The notes: generated by a model from the letters alone, not told the origin. Positions 19,026 through 28,623 are shown, counted from the first letter of the stretch. The stretch: 64,000 nt of DNA from Saccharicrinis sp963677655 (GCA_963677655.1 OY782088.1), one strand, 5' to 3'. Translations and numbers: made by a program.

Positions 19026-22000
19026 CTAAGAGAAGGACGAAGGAGACTTTCCATAAGTTTGCTTAAAGGCTGAACTGAAACGCTCCGTGTTTTCGTATCC
19101 TACCATAAAAGCGACCTCGTTCACCCTTAGCTTTTTCTCTTTTAGTAATGATGCTGCACGCGACATCCTGGCATGTTTAATTAAGTCGGAAGGAGTTTTC
19201 CCTGTTAAAGCCTTGAGTTTTCTTAACAATGTTTTACGGCTTACTGCAAGTTCAGAAGACAATTGTTCTACTGTGAAACCGGATTGATCAAGGTTTTCAT
19301 TGATAATATGAATACAATTATTTAAAAAGTCTTTATCGATATCGGGACAGGTCAGGCTTGATGGATTAAAATCGGCTAGTTTGAATTGTTGACGAGCGTT
19401 TTCATGAGTCTTTAGTATATTTTCAACTTTATGCACCAGCAATTGAGAGTCAAAAGGTTTCACAATGTAGTCGTCCGCACCGTATTCATAACCGGTGATT
19501 TGACTCTCGCGGTCATCCTTGGCTGTTAAAAGGATAAAGGGGATATGACTGGTCTGAAGGTTGGTTTTAATAATTTGACACAGTTCATTTCCTTGCAGTC
19601 CCGGCATCATGATATCACTAATAATGATATCTGGATTGTTTAGCTCTGCCAGTTCGCGACCTTGATCCCCATTCTCAGCAAATAATACTTGGTAGTCGTT
19701 CTGAAACATATTTCCTATGAAGGTTCTCAGGTCATGGTTGTCTTCTACAATCAGAATTGTTTTAGTTTTTTCTGTACCTGAGTAAGATTCAAGGTTCCCG
19801 GATAGTTGATCCATAATATTTTCATGGGGAAGGAAAGACACCTCAAACGGTTTATCATTCTTGATCAATACTGTTTCCACAGGAATATCAATAACAACAG
19901 TAGTCCCTATATTTTCCTGGCTATCTACGTTTATTGAGCCGCCCATCAGGTCAATCAGCTCTTTTACATAAGACAAGCCAATACCTGTTCCGTTGGACTG
20001 GTGGGATGAGTGTGTCTGGTAATAGCGTCCAAACAGATGGGGAAGATGTTCTTTAGCAATTCCGATCCCTGTATCAGAAACGGAAAGCTTAATAGACTTT
20101 GGTGACACATGACAACTCAACACTACTTCACCTTCCTTTTTGTTGTATTTGAATGCGTTGGACAAAAGGTTGTTCAGAATTGCAAAGAGTCGTTCCCGAT
20201 CCAGCCTAGTGTGGACTTCAGATACATCAGACTTAACAATTAGTTTGCAATTTGTCTTCTGACATAATGGATCATAAGAAGTTGCAGTCTCATTTATAAA
20301 AGAAATCAGTTCTATATCAGTAAGGCAAAGTTCAAATTTCAGGTTATCAATTTTTCGAAGATCCAGAATCTGGTTGACAATTTGATGCAGGTTATTTGTA
20401 TTGTCCAATACCAGATTCAAAGTGTCCTTCATAACAGGATTTAAGTCCGGCGATTGAAGCAATTGCTCAATGGGAAACTTAATCAGGGTCAGGGGAGTTC
20501 GAATCTCGTGCGAGATATTTGTAAAAAACTGCAATTTACTTTTATCAGTCTCATGTAGTTGACGGGCCATGTTGGTGATTTCTGCTTTCTGTTTATCAAG
20601 AATCCTGTTTTGAGCTTTCTTATTTCGGTATAATCGCAGCAGTATAAAGAGAGCAGCCAGGAACAGAATAACACCAGCAATGGATACATTACGTATCTGT
20701 TTCTGTCTTCTTAGTTCTAGCAATGAGTTTTGAGCCTCTAAAAGCCTGTTTTGTTCATTTCGGTCTATTTCAAGTTTCATTTCAAGTTTTGCCAGTTCAT
20801 CCGACTTTTTCATCCCATCAAGCTGTAAAGAGAGGCTGTCTGCTACAATCATAAAGTCAGCGGCTCTCCGGTAATCCTTTTTCAGGTAATAAATGTGACT
20901 AATGGCTTTTGAAATACTCCTCATTTTTTCCGGCATCTGAATGCCTTTTGAGATAGCATAAGCTTTGCGATAATTGATAAGGCTGCTGTCAAACATATAC
21001 CTGTTTTCATACAAAGACCCTAAGGCTTCATGTGCAGTAACCAAATCAGGGGCAACAACTGCGTTTTCTGCAATTTTTTTTGCCTGACTCAAGAGACGAT
21101 GAGATTCAATATAATCTCCGGCAAACATATACGCTTTTGCATAATCAACAAGGGCTTGAAAAATATAGATTTCAGGACAACCGGAACAGTTTGAGTCAAT
21201 ACTTTTCTGAAAACAAACCATTGCTGAGTCTCTTTTTCCTTTCGATTCATAGAGTATAGCCATTTTATAAAAGGCATCAGACAGTGTTCTTCCGGCAGTG
21301 CCCGAAGTCGCATAAACCACATCAGAGTAGAAAGAAAGAGCAAGCGAGTCCTTGCCTAAGGAATGGTATGCATCACCTATTGAAAGGTTAATGGTGTTGA
21401 TATCATAGTTAGGATTGAGTCTCTGGTATAATTTTTTTGCTTCAATCATATAGTCAATTGCAACCCTTTCGTTAAGGTTATGTTTAATGAAAAGCTCACC
21501 TGTTCGAAAATACAGATTGGCAAGAGAACTACTGTCATTAACAGCTATCGCATATTCTATTCCTTCAAGCAAATAATGATAGGCGTCTTTGTAGTTGTGT
21601 AGATCCGAATACAATTTAGCAACCCTTGCATAGCTATTAAGTGTTATTTGATTGTCATGTATTTTGTCTCTGATTCGGATGTTATCAAGAGTATAAATTA
21701 GAGCACTGTCAAATTTCCCGATGATTAAAAAGTCATCAGCCAGTAAGTTGTTCAAATCAGCAGTGTACCCAATAAAACCAGCCCGGACAAAGAGGGATTT
21801 GGATTTTTTGTAGAACTGAATGGCTTCAGGATAATTTGCTTTTCTGTCACTTATGTTTCCAAGTGCCTGGTAGTTGAAAGCCAGAATTTTAATATCCTTT
21901 ACATTTAAAGTGTCAGCAAAAGAGATGGATTGATAAAATGAAGTTTCTGCAGAATCGAGATGTTGAAGTTGATACAGGAACATACCATTTTTATAGTACG

Positions 22001-22256
22001 CCTGCGCCTGATGACTCCTGTCAATTTTAGAAGCAAGCTCAATCAATTTCGTTACTGTGATTCTTGCACTGTCAAGGTCTGTTGATTGATAAATATTTAG
22101 ATTCTTATCCAATTGTTCAAACAGATTCTTTTGATCTTCAAGTACATTCTTCTCTTTTGCAAGAGCCGTATTGTAAGTAAAGCAAAAGACAAAAGAAAGC
22201 AGTATTATGTAGCCTCCAATTCTGAATTTATGGTTGGGAAATAATTTACTAATCAT
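19026..22256 (-). CDS. Hybrid two-component regulator: TPR sensor, histidine kinase, receiver, AraC HTH
   Basis: 1076 residues in one chain. Signal/anchor (~12-33), a long periplasmic TPR region (~40-510), a TM segment (~523-542), a short coiled coil, HisKA with the phosphoacceptor in FFTNISHEIRTPLTLI (~580), HATPase (NNLLSNAFKYN, DTGIGIA, GTGIGLSYV), receiver (ILIVEDN...IIISDIMMPG...LLTAKDD...VKPFD, ~840-950) and AraC-type HTH (~975-1075, ELAVSRKTLLRKLKALTGKTP). Such proteins sense a ligand and switch on nearby genes. The sensor is TPR rather than the usual beta-propeller. Neighbouring polysaccharide genes make a sugar-degradation role attractive, but the toxin pair in between weakens that link. 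Confidence 0.9.
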   Translation of the reverse strand: MISKLFPNHKFRIGGYIILLSFVFCFTYNTALAKEKNVLEDQKNLFEQLDKNLNIYQSTDLDSARITVTKLIELASKIDRSHQAQAYYKNGMFLYQLQHLDSAETSFYQSISFADTLNVKDIKILAFNYQALGNISDRKANYPEAIQFYKKSKSLFVRAGFIGYTADLNNLLADDFLIIGKFDSALIYTLDNIRIRDKIHDNQITLNSYARVAKLYSDLHNYKDAYHYLLEGIEYAIAVNDSSSLANLYFRTGELFIKHNLNERVAIDYMIEAKKLYQRLNPNYDINTINLSIGDAYHSLGKDSLALSFYSDVVYATSGTAGRTLSDAFYKMAILYESKGKRDSAMVCFQKSIDSNCSGCPEIYIFQALVDYAKAYMFAGDYIESHRLLSQAKKIAENAVVAPDLVTAHEALGSLYENRYMFDSSLINYRKAYAISKGIQMPEKMRSISKAISHIYYLKKDYRRAADFMIVADSLSLQLDGMKKSDELAKLEMKLEIDRNEQNRLLEAQNSLLELRRQKQIRNVSIAGVILFLAALFILLRLYRNKKAQNRILDKQKAEITNMARQLHETDKSKLQFFTNISHEIRTPLTLIKFPIEQLLQSPDLNPVMKDTLNLVLDNTNNLHQIVNQILDLRKIDNLKFELCLTDIELISFINETATSYDPLCQKTNCKLIVKSDVSEVHTRLDRERLFAILNNLLSNAFKYNKKEGEVVLSCHVSPKSIKLSVSDTGIGIAKEHLPHLFGRYYQTHSSHQSNGTGIGLSYVKELIDLMGGSINVDSQENIGTTVVIDIPVETVLIKNDKPFEVSFLPHENIMDQLSGNLESYSGTEKTKTILIVEDNHDLRTFIGNMFQNDYQVLFAENGDQGRELAELNNPDIIISDIMMPGLQGNELCQIIKTNLQTSHIPFILLTAKDDRESQITGYEYGADDYIVKPFDSQLLVHKVENILKTHENARQQFKLADFNPSSLTCPDIDKDFLNNCIHIINENLDQSGFTVEQLSSELAVSRKTLLRKLKALTGKTPSDLIKHARMSRAASLLKEKKLRVNEVAFMVGYENTERFSSAFKQTYGKSPSSFS

Positions 22257-22450
22257 GTTTGTTGGATTAAGAAATCAAAATTAAGAATAAATAACCATTC
22301 AGAAATAGATCAGTACAAAATGTATTAATCAAAGGGAATTATATTAGTTTATTAACGTTTACCTGCAATGTCATTTTGTTAAAAATTAAATAAAAAGAAG
22401 TATAATTTATTTGTTAATGATAAGGTGTTTAGCCTTTAGGCTGCCTACGA

Positions 22451-23332
22451 TTAGCTGCTTTTATTAACTATTTCAGCAGCTTCTTTTTTATACTTTTTAA
22501 AATCTGATTCTAATTGTAGGCACTTCATTTTTACATTTTTATGCTTTTTTGAAAAACTTCTTTTTCCCTTACCAAGTGGCAAAAAGTGATCGTCGCCCCA
22601 ATCGAAGTATGCAGACCATGGCGCACTTTCACGCGAAGCACTACATTTTGCATTAGGTTGAGCTTCAAGAATAAATGCATATTCTTTAGTTTCTAATGTC
22701 GCTAATCCAATTTTAATGAATTTTATTTTTCTCAATTTTATTAATGGAGTAAAAGCTGGATACTCTTTTAATATTTTAACAAAACCTAGAGAAAATACTT
22801 CAAGATTTGATAGTCCTTTAAGAAATTCAAAATCTTCAATGGGCTGATTCCAATCAAGAGTCCCATCGATATGTAAATACCGAAGATTGTTAAGTCTTGT
22901 AAGTCCGTCAAAATTAGAAACCCTCCTTAGATTTTCTAAGTGCAAAGATTTTAACTTGGTAAGTTTTCTTAAAGAAGATAGGTCGGAAAATCCTGAAACA
23001 TATTCTAAAACCAATTCTTCAATATTCCCTAAAGATTCAATGAATTCAATCGTTTTTGGTCTAAAATGAGTTATCCGAAGTCTTTTTAAATTTCTTAATT
23101 CATTTATTGATTCAACTTGTTCTTTACTTGGTTCATGAAGTGTAAGTTCCTCAAGATTTGGGAGGTCAAAGATTTGCCTCCAATTTTTGTCATCTTTTGA
23201 AACAGTAATTACTATTGCATTCTCAGGATTATCAATCAACTTGTCTGATGATAAATTATATCGCTCTATATTTGGCACAATTGTCCAGTAATCATCTTCT
23301 CTATCTAAAAAATCTGCAAAATGATGTTTCAT
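22451..23332 (-). CDS. Leucine-rich-repeat protein
   Basis: 293 residues. Residues ~60-215 contain six to seven LRRs of about 22-24 residues with the LxxLxxLxLxxLxx pattern (IFDLPNLEELTLHEPS, LRNLKRLRITHF, LGNIEELVLEYVSG, LTKLKSLHLENLR, LNNLRYLHID, LSNLEVFSLGF). There is no signal peptide, so it is probably cytoplasmic. The Lys-rich C-terminus (GKGKRSFSKKHKNVKMK) is not repeated. Bacteroidota LRR proteins of this kind bind partner proteins; none is indicated here. The promoter region contains one copy of the 34-bp direct repeat (23361-23394). Confidence 0.75.
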   Translation of the reverse strand: MKHHFADFLDREDDYWTIVPNIERYNLSSDKLIDNPENAIVITVSKDDKNWRQIFDLPNLEELTLHEPSKEQVESINELRNLKRLRITHFRPKTIEFIESLGNIEELVLEYVSGFSDLSSLRKLTKLKSLHLENLRRVSNFDGLTRLNNLRYLHIDGTLDWNQPIEDFEFLKGLSNLEVFSLGFVKILKEYPAFTPLIKLRKIKFIKIGLATLETKEYAFILEAQPNAKCSASRESAPWSAYFDWGDDHFLPLGKGKRSFSKKHKNVKMKCLQLESDFKKYKKEAAEIVNKSS

Positions 23333-23360
23333 GTTCCTTTATTAATTGCTTACAACGTAA

Positions 23361-23394
23361 CAATAAAGATATTGACTATATTGTTATTATAGGT
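23361..23394. repeat. 34-bp direct repeat, left copy
   Basis: Begins CAATAAAGATATTGACTATA and ends TTATAGGT. It is identical over 34 bp to 24533-24566. It is also an imperfect palindrome (AATAA...TTATT) centred on GAC. The pair brackets the second MNT/HEPN module. Confidence 0.8.
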
Positions 23395-23727
23395 CAACCC
23401 GTTTAGTAAAATTAGAAGTTGTGAATTTTTCCTAATCAATCTTTTTTGAATTTTTGCAACTAGTTATTGCAATAAAAAGTGAAAGTAGGGTAATTATTCG
23501 TATAATTAATTTGGAATGTTCTTTTGTTTTTGTTGGCCATAACAGATTATATAAGAGGCGTGGGCAGATTTAAAAAACAACCTTCTGAAAGCCCATATAG
23601 CCGAAGCTTTTGTTTTGGTTATACCTTTTTTAACAATAGCAAATGTCAAAGTTTTGGCGATGCTCAAACACCTTACAAAACTCCAAAAATTAACAACCAG
23701 CCCTATTGGATGTATTTGATGTTACCC
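23395..23727. other. Open stretch of unknown origin between repeat and HEPN gene
   Basis: The plus-strand frame 23524-23751 could encode 75 residues (MFLLAITDYIRGVGRFKKQP...), compositionally unlike the neighbours and overlapping the HEPN gene's 3' end. I recognise no family. The segment from about 23535 is less AT-rich than its surroundings and could be a repeated or horizontally acquired scrap; I do not call a gene. Confidence 0.35.
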
Positions 23728-24126
23728 TCAGTTGATTCTTCCTTCTATTAATTTTGAAATTGTTTCAATAAGCTCTTTTGATTTAGGCAATAGTCTTAAA
23801 ACTGTCTCTTCATCATAATCAAAAAAATCATTATAGTCTCCTTTATGACGTTTTTCAAATAATTCTGAATAATGCTTACCTAAATCTCTATTTATTTCTC
23901 CGGTCTTAACAAATAGTTGACCAAATTTTTGTCTCATTCCGGAATGGCTTGATGTCTCTAGACCATTTAAGACTAATAGTGCTCCAACTGCATAAAAACA
24001 AGCATAATACATTCTATTTATTGCAGAATTCCAAAATCTATTTTCTATTAGTACTTCGACTTCCTTTAAGGTCTCTTTTGCTCTTTGAAGTCTGTATTTT
24101 GAATAATCTTCTGGTTTGTAATCCAT
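23728..24126 (-). CDS. HEPN-domain protein, putative toxin (second pair)
   Basis: 132 residues, the same fold as the protein at 18157: KETLKEVEVLIENRFWNSAI, NRMYYACFYAVGALLVLNGL, then FEKRHKGDYNDFFDYDEETV, which carries the R-x-K-x-D-Y-type motif (KRHKGDY). The gene overlaps its nucleotidyltransferase by one base at 24126. This pair lies inside a 1.2-kb segment bounded by identical 34-bp repeats, unlike the first pair. Likely an RNA-targeting toxin controlled by the adjacent antitoxin; activity is inferred from the family. Confidence 0.85.
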   Translation of the reverse strand: MDYKPEDYSKYRLQRAKETLKEVEVLIENRFWNSAINRMYYACFYAVGALLVLNGLETSSHSGMRQKFGQLFVKTGEINRDLGKHYSELFEKRHKGDYNDFFDYDEETVLRLLPKSKELIETISKLIEGRIN

Positions 24127-24443
24127 TATATTTGTTGTCTTTCTCGCATTACATTATGATAAAATGGTGTAACACTGTATTTGTTATTCCATTCTTCTTC
24201 TGTATAGATCATTGGGCTAATTACTTCTCCCGTATCTATTTCTAAATCATATAATGGGTAAGTTATTTCTTTTTCTTCTGTATCTGTTATTTTTGTCCTT
24301 TTTAATAGAATAAGGATGTCCCAGTCTGATTCTGGAGTACTAGTTCCACGTGCTCTTGAACCATATAAGTAGACTTCAGCTCTTGGTGCTTTTTCTTTTA
24401 CTATCTGCTTAATCTTCTGTATTATACTTTCATTCTTATCCAT
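24126..24443 (-). CDS. MNT-type nucleotidyltransferase, putative antitoxin (second pair)
   Basis: 105 residues, exactly the length of the first copy. The catalytic block is YLYGSRARGTSTPESDWDIL (Gly-Ser...Asp-x-Asp), and the third acidic region is YDLEIDTGEVISPMIYTEEE. The N-terminus is rich in charged helix residues (IIQKIKQIVKEKAPRAEVYL). It leads a two-gene operon with HEPN through a TAATG overlap. The two operons have the same order, length and coupling, so they are paralogous or acquired separately; cross-neutralisation is an open question. Confidence 0.87.
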   Translation of the reverse strand: MDKNESIIQKIKQIVKEKAPRAEVYLYGSRARGTSTPESDWDILILLKRTKITDTEEKEITYPLYDLEIDTGEVISPMIYTEEEWNNKYSVTPFYHNVMRERQQI

Positions 24444-24532
24444 ATGTCAAAATTAAGCATTTTCTATATTTTTATTTATTTTCAGTAAAATATTTTTATT
24501 GCGCGATATTTTTCCAATTGTGGGTAACATAG

Positions 24533-24566
24533 CAATAAAGATATTGACTATATTGTTATTATAGGT
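24533..24566. repeat. 34-bp direct repeat, right copy
   Basis: Identical to 23361-23394. It lies 90 bp upstream of the nucleotidyltransferase start, as the left copy lies 29 bp upstream of the LRR start, so a shared promoter or operator is an alternative to a mobile-element boundary. Confidence 0.8.
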
Positions 24567-24724
24567 AAACTTATTTATTTCTGTAACTTGTTGACTTATC
24601 AATGTTATATACGTTTTTTATATATCGTGATATAAAAACAACATTGGATAAAAACACTCAATGGGGGATGATATAGTCAATTCCCAAAGAATATCTTTTG
24701 GTAAAGACAGTCAAATATATTCAA

Positions 24725-25354
24725 TTAGTGATGTAGAGTCAAATTATCAATATTGTTACTGGTTAAGTGAGGTAAGTGTTTAGTGATCATTTCAATATCC
24801 CAATCCCACCATTTTAAATCCAGAAGTTTAGTGATTTCATCTTCCGAAAAGCGTTTCTTAATCTCAGCAGCAGGATTTCCTCCAACAATACTGTATGGTT
24901 CAACATCTTTTACCACAGTAGAGTTTGCAGCAATAATAGCTCCATCTCCAATAGTAACACCAGCCATAATCGTTGCATTATATCCAATCCAAACATCATT
25001 GCCAATTGTAATATCACCTTTATTGGGATAAGATTTTCCTTCCATGGCCTTTTCCCAACCATTACCAAAAATGGCAAAAGGATACGCTGATATAGAACTG
25101 CTTAAATGATTAGCCCCATTCATAATAAACTTAACATCCGAAGCTATCATACAAAATTTTCCGATTATCAATTTGTCATCAATAAAATCGAAATGATATT
25201 TTACATTCTTCTCAAAGTTTTCCACATTTTCAAAATCATCATAATAAGTATAATCGCCTACAATAATGTTTGGATTTTTTATAATGTTTTTCAGAAAACA
25301 AAGTCTGTTGTAATTATTTAGGGGGAAAGCCTTGTCTTTGTTTGGTCCTGTCAT
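24725..25354 (-). CDS. Xenobiotic acetyltransferase (CatB/Vat-type hexapeptide repeat)
   Basis: 209 residues. Left-handed beta-helix hexapeptide repeats run from ~65 to ~165 (IGKFCMIASDVKFIMNGANH, ITIGNDVWIGYNATIMAGVT, IGDGAIIAANSTVVKDVEPY, IVGGNPAAEIKKRFSEDEI). The conserved His in NGANH is the family's catalytic base. Type B chloramphenicol and streptogramin A acetyltransferases share this layout (YYDDFENVENFEKNV loop at the N-terminus), transferring acetyl from acetyl-CoA. Chromosomal homologues often have other substrates, so resistance is only possible. The gene follows the DUF1697 gene by 6 bp on the same strand. Confidence 0.85.
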   Translation of the reverse strand: MTGPNKDKAFPLNNYNRLCFLKNIIKNPNIIVGDYTYYDDFENVENFEKNVKYHFDFIDDKLIIGKFCMIASDVKFIMNGANHLSSSISAYPFAIFGNGWEKAMEGKSYPNKGDITIGNDVWIGYNATIMAGVTIGDGAIIAANSTVVKDVEPYSIVGGNPAAEIKKRFSEDEITKLLDLKWWDWDIEMITKHLPHLTSNNIDNLTLHH

Positions 25355-25360
25355 ATAATT

Positions 25361-25903
25361 CTAGCTATTACTTAATTCAACTAATTTTAAAATGGTTTTC
25401 CAGTTTCTGGTAGAGGCCTGAACCCTTAATTGTTTTTCAAAAAAGTTATTACTCAATTTACTCTTGTGGTATTTTCCTTCACAGTAAATAAAAACATTTT
25501 TATTTTCAATGTAAAATTGATCAGGTTCATAATTGTATGTTTGGGTTTGATATAAGTCACCATGGCTGGGTTTATTTTTTAACAATGTTAAATGTAATTT
25601 GCTTATATCGATATCAGAGGTGTAAAATGGATTTTTTTCTACAGCCGCTTTTAATTCTGTTAAAGTTCTGACTATTACCGGAACTTCAAAACCGTAATTC
25701 TGATTAATTTCTTTTTCTAATGTTCTTTCTAGATCAACATTGGTATTTGAAGACCTAAAAATGATATTCCCACTTTGGATATAAGTTTTAATATCTTGCA
25801 TGCCAATTTTAGAACATATCGATTTTAAATCTTCCATTAAAATCTTCCTGTTTCCACCAACGTTTATTCCTCTTAAAATAGCAACCTTTTTTTCTGTTAT
25901 CAT
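25361..25903 (-). CDS. DUF1697-family protein
   Basis: 180 residues. The family start is unmistakable: KVAILRGINVGGNRKILMED, followed by YIQSGNIIFRSSNTN, VPVIVRTLTEL and the C-terminal RNWKTILKLVEL. DUF1697 proteins are small cytoplasmic proteins widespread in bacteria, with no agreed biochemical function. It is the first gene of a likely two-gene operon with the acetyltransferase. The start codon follows 173 bp of spacer shared with the divergent secreted-protein gene. Confidence 0.9.
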   Translation of the reverse strand: MITEKKVAILRGINVGGNRKILMEDLKSICSKIGMQDIKTYIQSGNIIFRSSNTNVDLERTLEKEINQNYGFEVPVIVRTLTELKAAVEKNPFYTSDIDISKLHLTLLKNKPSHGDLYQTQTYNYEPDQFYIENKNVFIYCEGKYHKSKLSNNFFEKQLRVQASTRNWKTILKLVELSNS

Positions 25904-26076
25904 ACATTAATATTTTTCCTGAATAGTTTCTATATGATTAATGACGAATTTACTACTATCTATAACATTTTATAACCTCTAATTTTGAATTTAACAGATT
26001 TAGTAGTGTTTCTAATGCAATTATTTCTGTATAAAATATTGAAAACCCTCAATTTATCTATTTAAATAAATCTATT

Positions 26077-28623
26077 ATGATTTTAAATCGTACTGTTATT
26101 TTATTGTTTTTTATAGCATTTATTTGTTATGGAAACACTCTTTTAGGACAGACTGTATCTAATGTTGGGTTAGATGCAACTGTTTCAACTTCATTTGTTT
26201 CTCCGTGGGAAACATTATCTGCAGTAAATGATAATGTTAGGTCAAGCAGCTCTACAATAAAGCCATCTGCCGGTGCTTACGGTAACTGGAATGGAGAGGC
26301 CTATTATAATACCTATAACTGGGTAGAATATAGTTGGGATAGCCGATTAAATGTAGTGTCTACGTCCGTTTATTGGTGGTCTGATGGTGGTGGAATATTG
26401 CAACCCACAGATGCATATATTGAATATTGGAACGGGATGGAGTGGATTAAAGCAGGGCAGATTGGAAATTCGTTGAATGTATATAATACCCTGGATGTTG
26501 GTGTATGGACAGATAAGATTCGAATTTACATGAAAAGTAATACATCAACAGGTATTATTGAATGGCAGGTATTTGCTTCAGATGAACAACCGTGTGAACC
26601 TTCATCAATTACAACAAGTGTTGAAATAAATGGTGTAGAGGAGGGTACAGTTTCAAATATTGTTGCAACAATTGGCGATAATGTTCTAATTACAGCAGAA
26701 ACGTCTGGAGAAGGACAAATATATTGGAACGGACCAAATGATTTTTCAGCTAGCTTAGTTAATTCTATTTATCTTGAAAATTTACAACTTAATCAGAGCG
26801 GTTCTTTTAAAATTTCTTGTGATAATGGTTGTGGTGGATTTTCAGAAGCAATAGTTAATCTAACCATCAATACAAATAATGATGGATCAAGTTATTCATG
26901 GCCAGCATATGATCCCCCAATCTATTATGACTTTAAAGATGAATTCCCGGATCTGGAGATGCCTACAAAAGACCTTGAGGATTGTAGTAATGTTGCAGGT
27001 CGTCAATCATCTGGTTGGTGGACTTTTGTGTGGGGACCAAATGCACGAAGTGAAATTACGGAAGCTGCTATAACACCAATGCTTGAACGTTTTAATCAGG
27101 ATTTTGCTTATTTTCGTGATGTAATGGGATGGCCACCTGATAAAAGAGCAAAAAATGGTTACAGAAGTGCCATTTATCTTTTTGGTTCGGGTTTGTGTAC
27201 CGATGATGCAGATAATACTGCCTTAGGCGGTTGGATGGGAAGTATTGATTATCAGAATGAGAGTTGGCCTATGGTACTGGCATCTTATTACCCGGTTTAT
27301 TCTTTCGATCCTGATTGTCCTTATGGTGATAGATCCGGTCAAATGGGAGCAATGATTCACGAAGGTATTCATGCTTTACTGGCAGACTTACCCGGAGCGA
27401 AACAGGCAGCATGGTTTCACGAAGGGGGCAATACATGGTTACAACAGGAAATGGAATCGCAAAAATCAGGAGATTATTCTTCAATGGGCTTTCTGAATGC
27501 AGGCGCTTTAGTAGCTCCTTTTATGCCTATTGAGTGTTATAGTGGTTGGTTACAGGATGATAGTTTTGGTGGTCCATCTGCTGAGGGAGTAAATATGTTT
27601 GACGGAACGCAGCAGATTTGTACCTGGAGAAGTTTGTTGGGAGGAAATCAATATGGAAATTTATTCCCTGTGATATTTAGTCAGATTTTTGGTGATCATA
27701 GTGTAGCCTGGATATGGCGAAATTGTGAAGGCAGAGTCTTGGAAGGCATTTCGGAAACCCTTGGTGATTATCAAACCAGAAGGTTAATTATGGAATACAG
27801 AGCAAAGCAGGCGATGCTTGATATTGGTCTTTGGTCAGGTGCTTGTCGCAATCTGGTTGATGGTACTTTTGGAGCTAGTATTCAAGCAGAGTGGCAACCT
27901 TCGTGGTTAAACCCTGAAGTGTGGAATGCAACACCTTATGCACATACTTCTGATGATGGTACCGGTTTACTTACACCAGAATATCGTACCACTCCGGGAT
28001 GGTCAGGAGCCAATCAAATTCCTTTGATTGTGAATAGTGATCAGGTAACTGTAGACTTTATGCCCATTGGTAATAATATGAGTTGTCAGCTATGTTCCGA
28101 TGGTTCAGTAGTATACGGAGAACCTGTATTAGGAGGTTTGTGTTCGTTAAATCTTGAAAAACAACCGGCAAATAATGTGGTATTCGCAGTAATATGCAAT
28201 ACTGATTATATTTATGAAGGTGAAGAAACAAGAAAAGCCCATTTTGATTATCGTTTAAAAATAGTGGATGGTATCAAAGAGCGTGGCCATTGGAATGTAA
28301 GGTGGTATCAGTGGGATAAAAAGCTAAATAACTTAACACTTCCTGTTGCAACTAATATTAATGATGCAAATCATAATGAGGGAATTCTTAAAGTGTATCC
28401 AAACCCTGCAAAAAAGGATCAGGAAATAAAAATTAGTTTTAATCCTTTACAAAGTATAGAATCAGAAATTAAATTATTTGATATGGAGGGAAGACTCATG
28501 TTTAGTACAAAAACAAACGAGTCTGAATTGAATCTAAATATTTCCAACTTTAATAAAGGAGTTTATTTAATTTGGTTAAGACAGAATGAATATATAGGTA
28601 CTTCAAAAATGGTTATACAATAG
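26077..28623 (+). CDS. T9SS-exported putative zinc metallopeptidase with discoidin-like N-terminus
   Basis: 848 residues. Signal peptide (~1-24); a beta-sandwich resembling discoidin-like domains (~28-170: AVNDNVRSSSS...WNGEAYYNTYNWVEYSWD); an Ig-like segment (~175-265); a central domain (~270-745) with the zinc motif HEGIH at about residues 427-431 and a downstream Glu in AWFHEGGNTWLQQEM, the spacing expected of gluzincin-like enzymes; and a type A sorting domain (~773-848: LKVYPNPAK, IKLFDMEGRL, FNKGVYLIWL) for type IX secretion and surface attachment. The metallopeptidase assignment rests on the HExxH motif, not a recognised family. Cys residues may form disulfides. A hairpin terminator follows. 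Confidence 0.75.
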   Translation: MILNRTVILLFFIAFICYGNTLLGQTVSNVGLDATVSTSFVSPWETLSAVNDNVRSSSSTIKPSAGAYGNWNGEAYYNTYNWVEYSWDSRLNVVSTSVYWWSDGGGILQPTDAYIEYWNGMEWIKAGQIGNSLNVYNTLDVGVWTDKIRIYMKSNTSTGIIEWQVFASDEQPCEPSSITTSVEINGVEEGTVSNIVATIGDNVLITAETSGEGQIYWNGPNDFSASLVNSIYLENLQLNQSGSFKISCDNGCGGFSEAIVNLTINTNNDGSSYSWPAYDPPIYYDFKDEFPDLEMPTKDLEDCSNVAGRQSSGWWTFVWGPNARSEITEAAITPMLERFNQDFAYFRDVMGWPPDKRAKNGYRSAIYLFGSGLCTDDADNTALGGWMGSIDYQNESWPMVLASYYPVYSFDPDCPYGDRSGQMGAMIHEGIHALLADLPGAKQAAWFHEGGNTWLQQEMESQKSGDYSSMGFLNAGALVAPFMPIECYSGWLQDDSFGGPSAEGVNMFDGTQQICTWRSLLGGNQYGNLFPVIFSQIFGDHSVAWIWRNCEGRVLEGISETLGDYQTRRLIMEYRAKQAMLDIGLWSGACRNLVDGTFGASIQAEWQPSWLNPEVWNATPYAHTSDDGTGLLTPEYRTTPGWSGANQIPLIVNSDQVTVDFMPIGNNMSCQLCSDGSVVYGEPVLGGLCSLNLEKQPANNVVFAVICNTDYIYEGEETRKAHFDYRLKIVDGIKERGHWNVRWYQWDKKLNNLTLPVATNINDANHNEGILKVYPNPAKKDQEIKISFNPLQSIESEIKLFDMEGRLMFSTKTNESELNLNISNFNKGVYLIWLRQNEYIGTSKMVIQ

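Noticed and set aside
23524..23751. 75-codon plus-strand frame ending in the HEPN gene
   Set aside because: Overlaps a real gene on the other strand and lacks any family; an attC-like (integron) reading was considered but no matching pair of core sites could be found.
24725..25354. Named antibiotic-resistance gene (cat/vat)
   Set aside because: The family fold is clear, but chromosomal homologues with other substrates are common and no resistance context is present, so no gene symbol was given.
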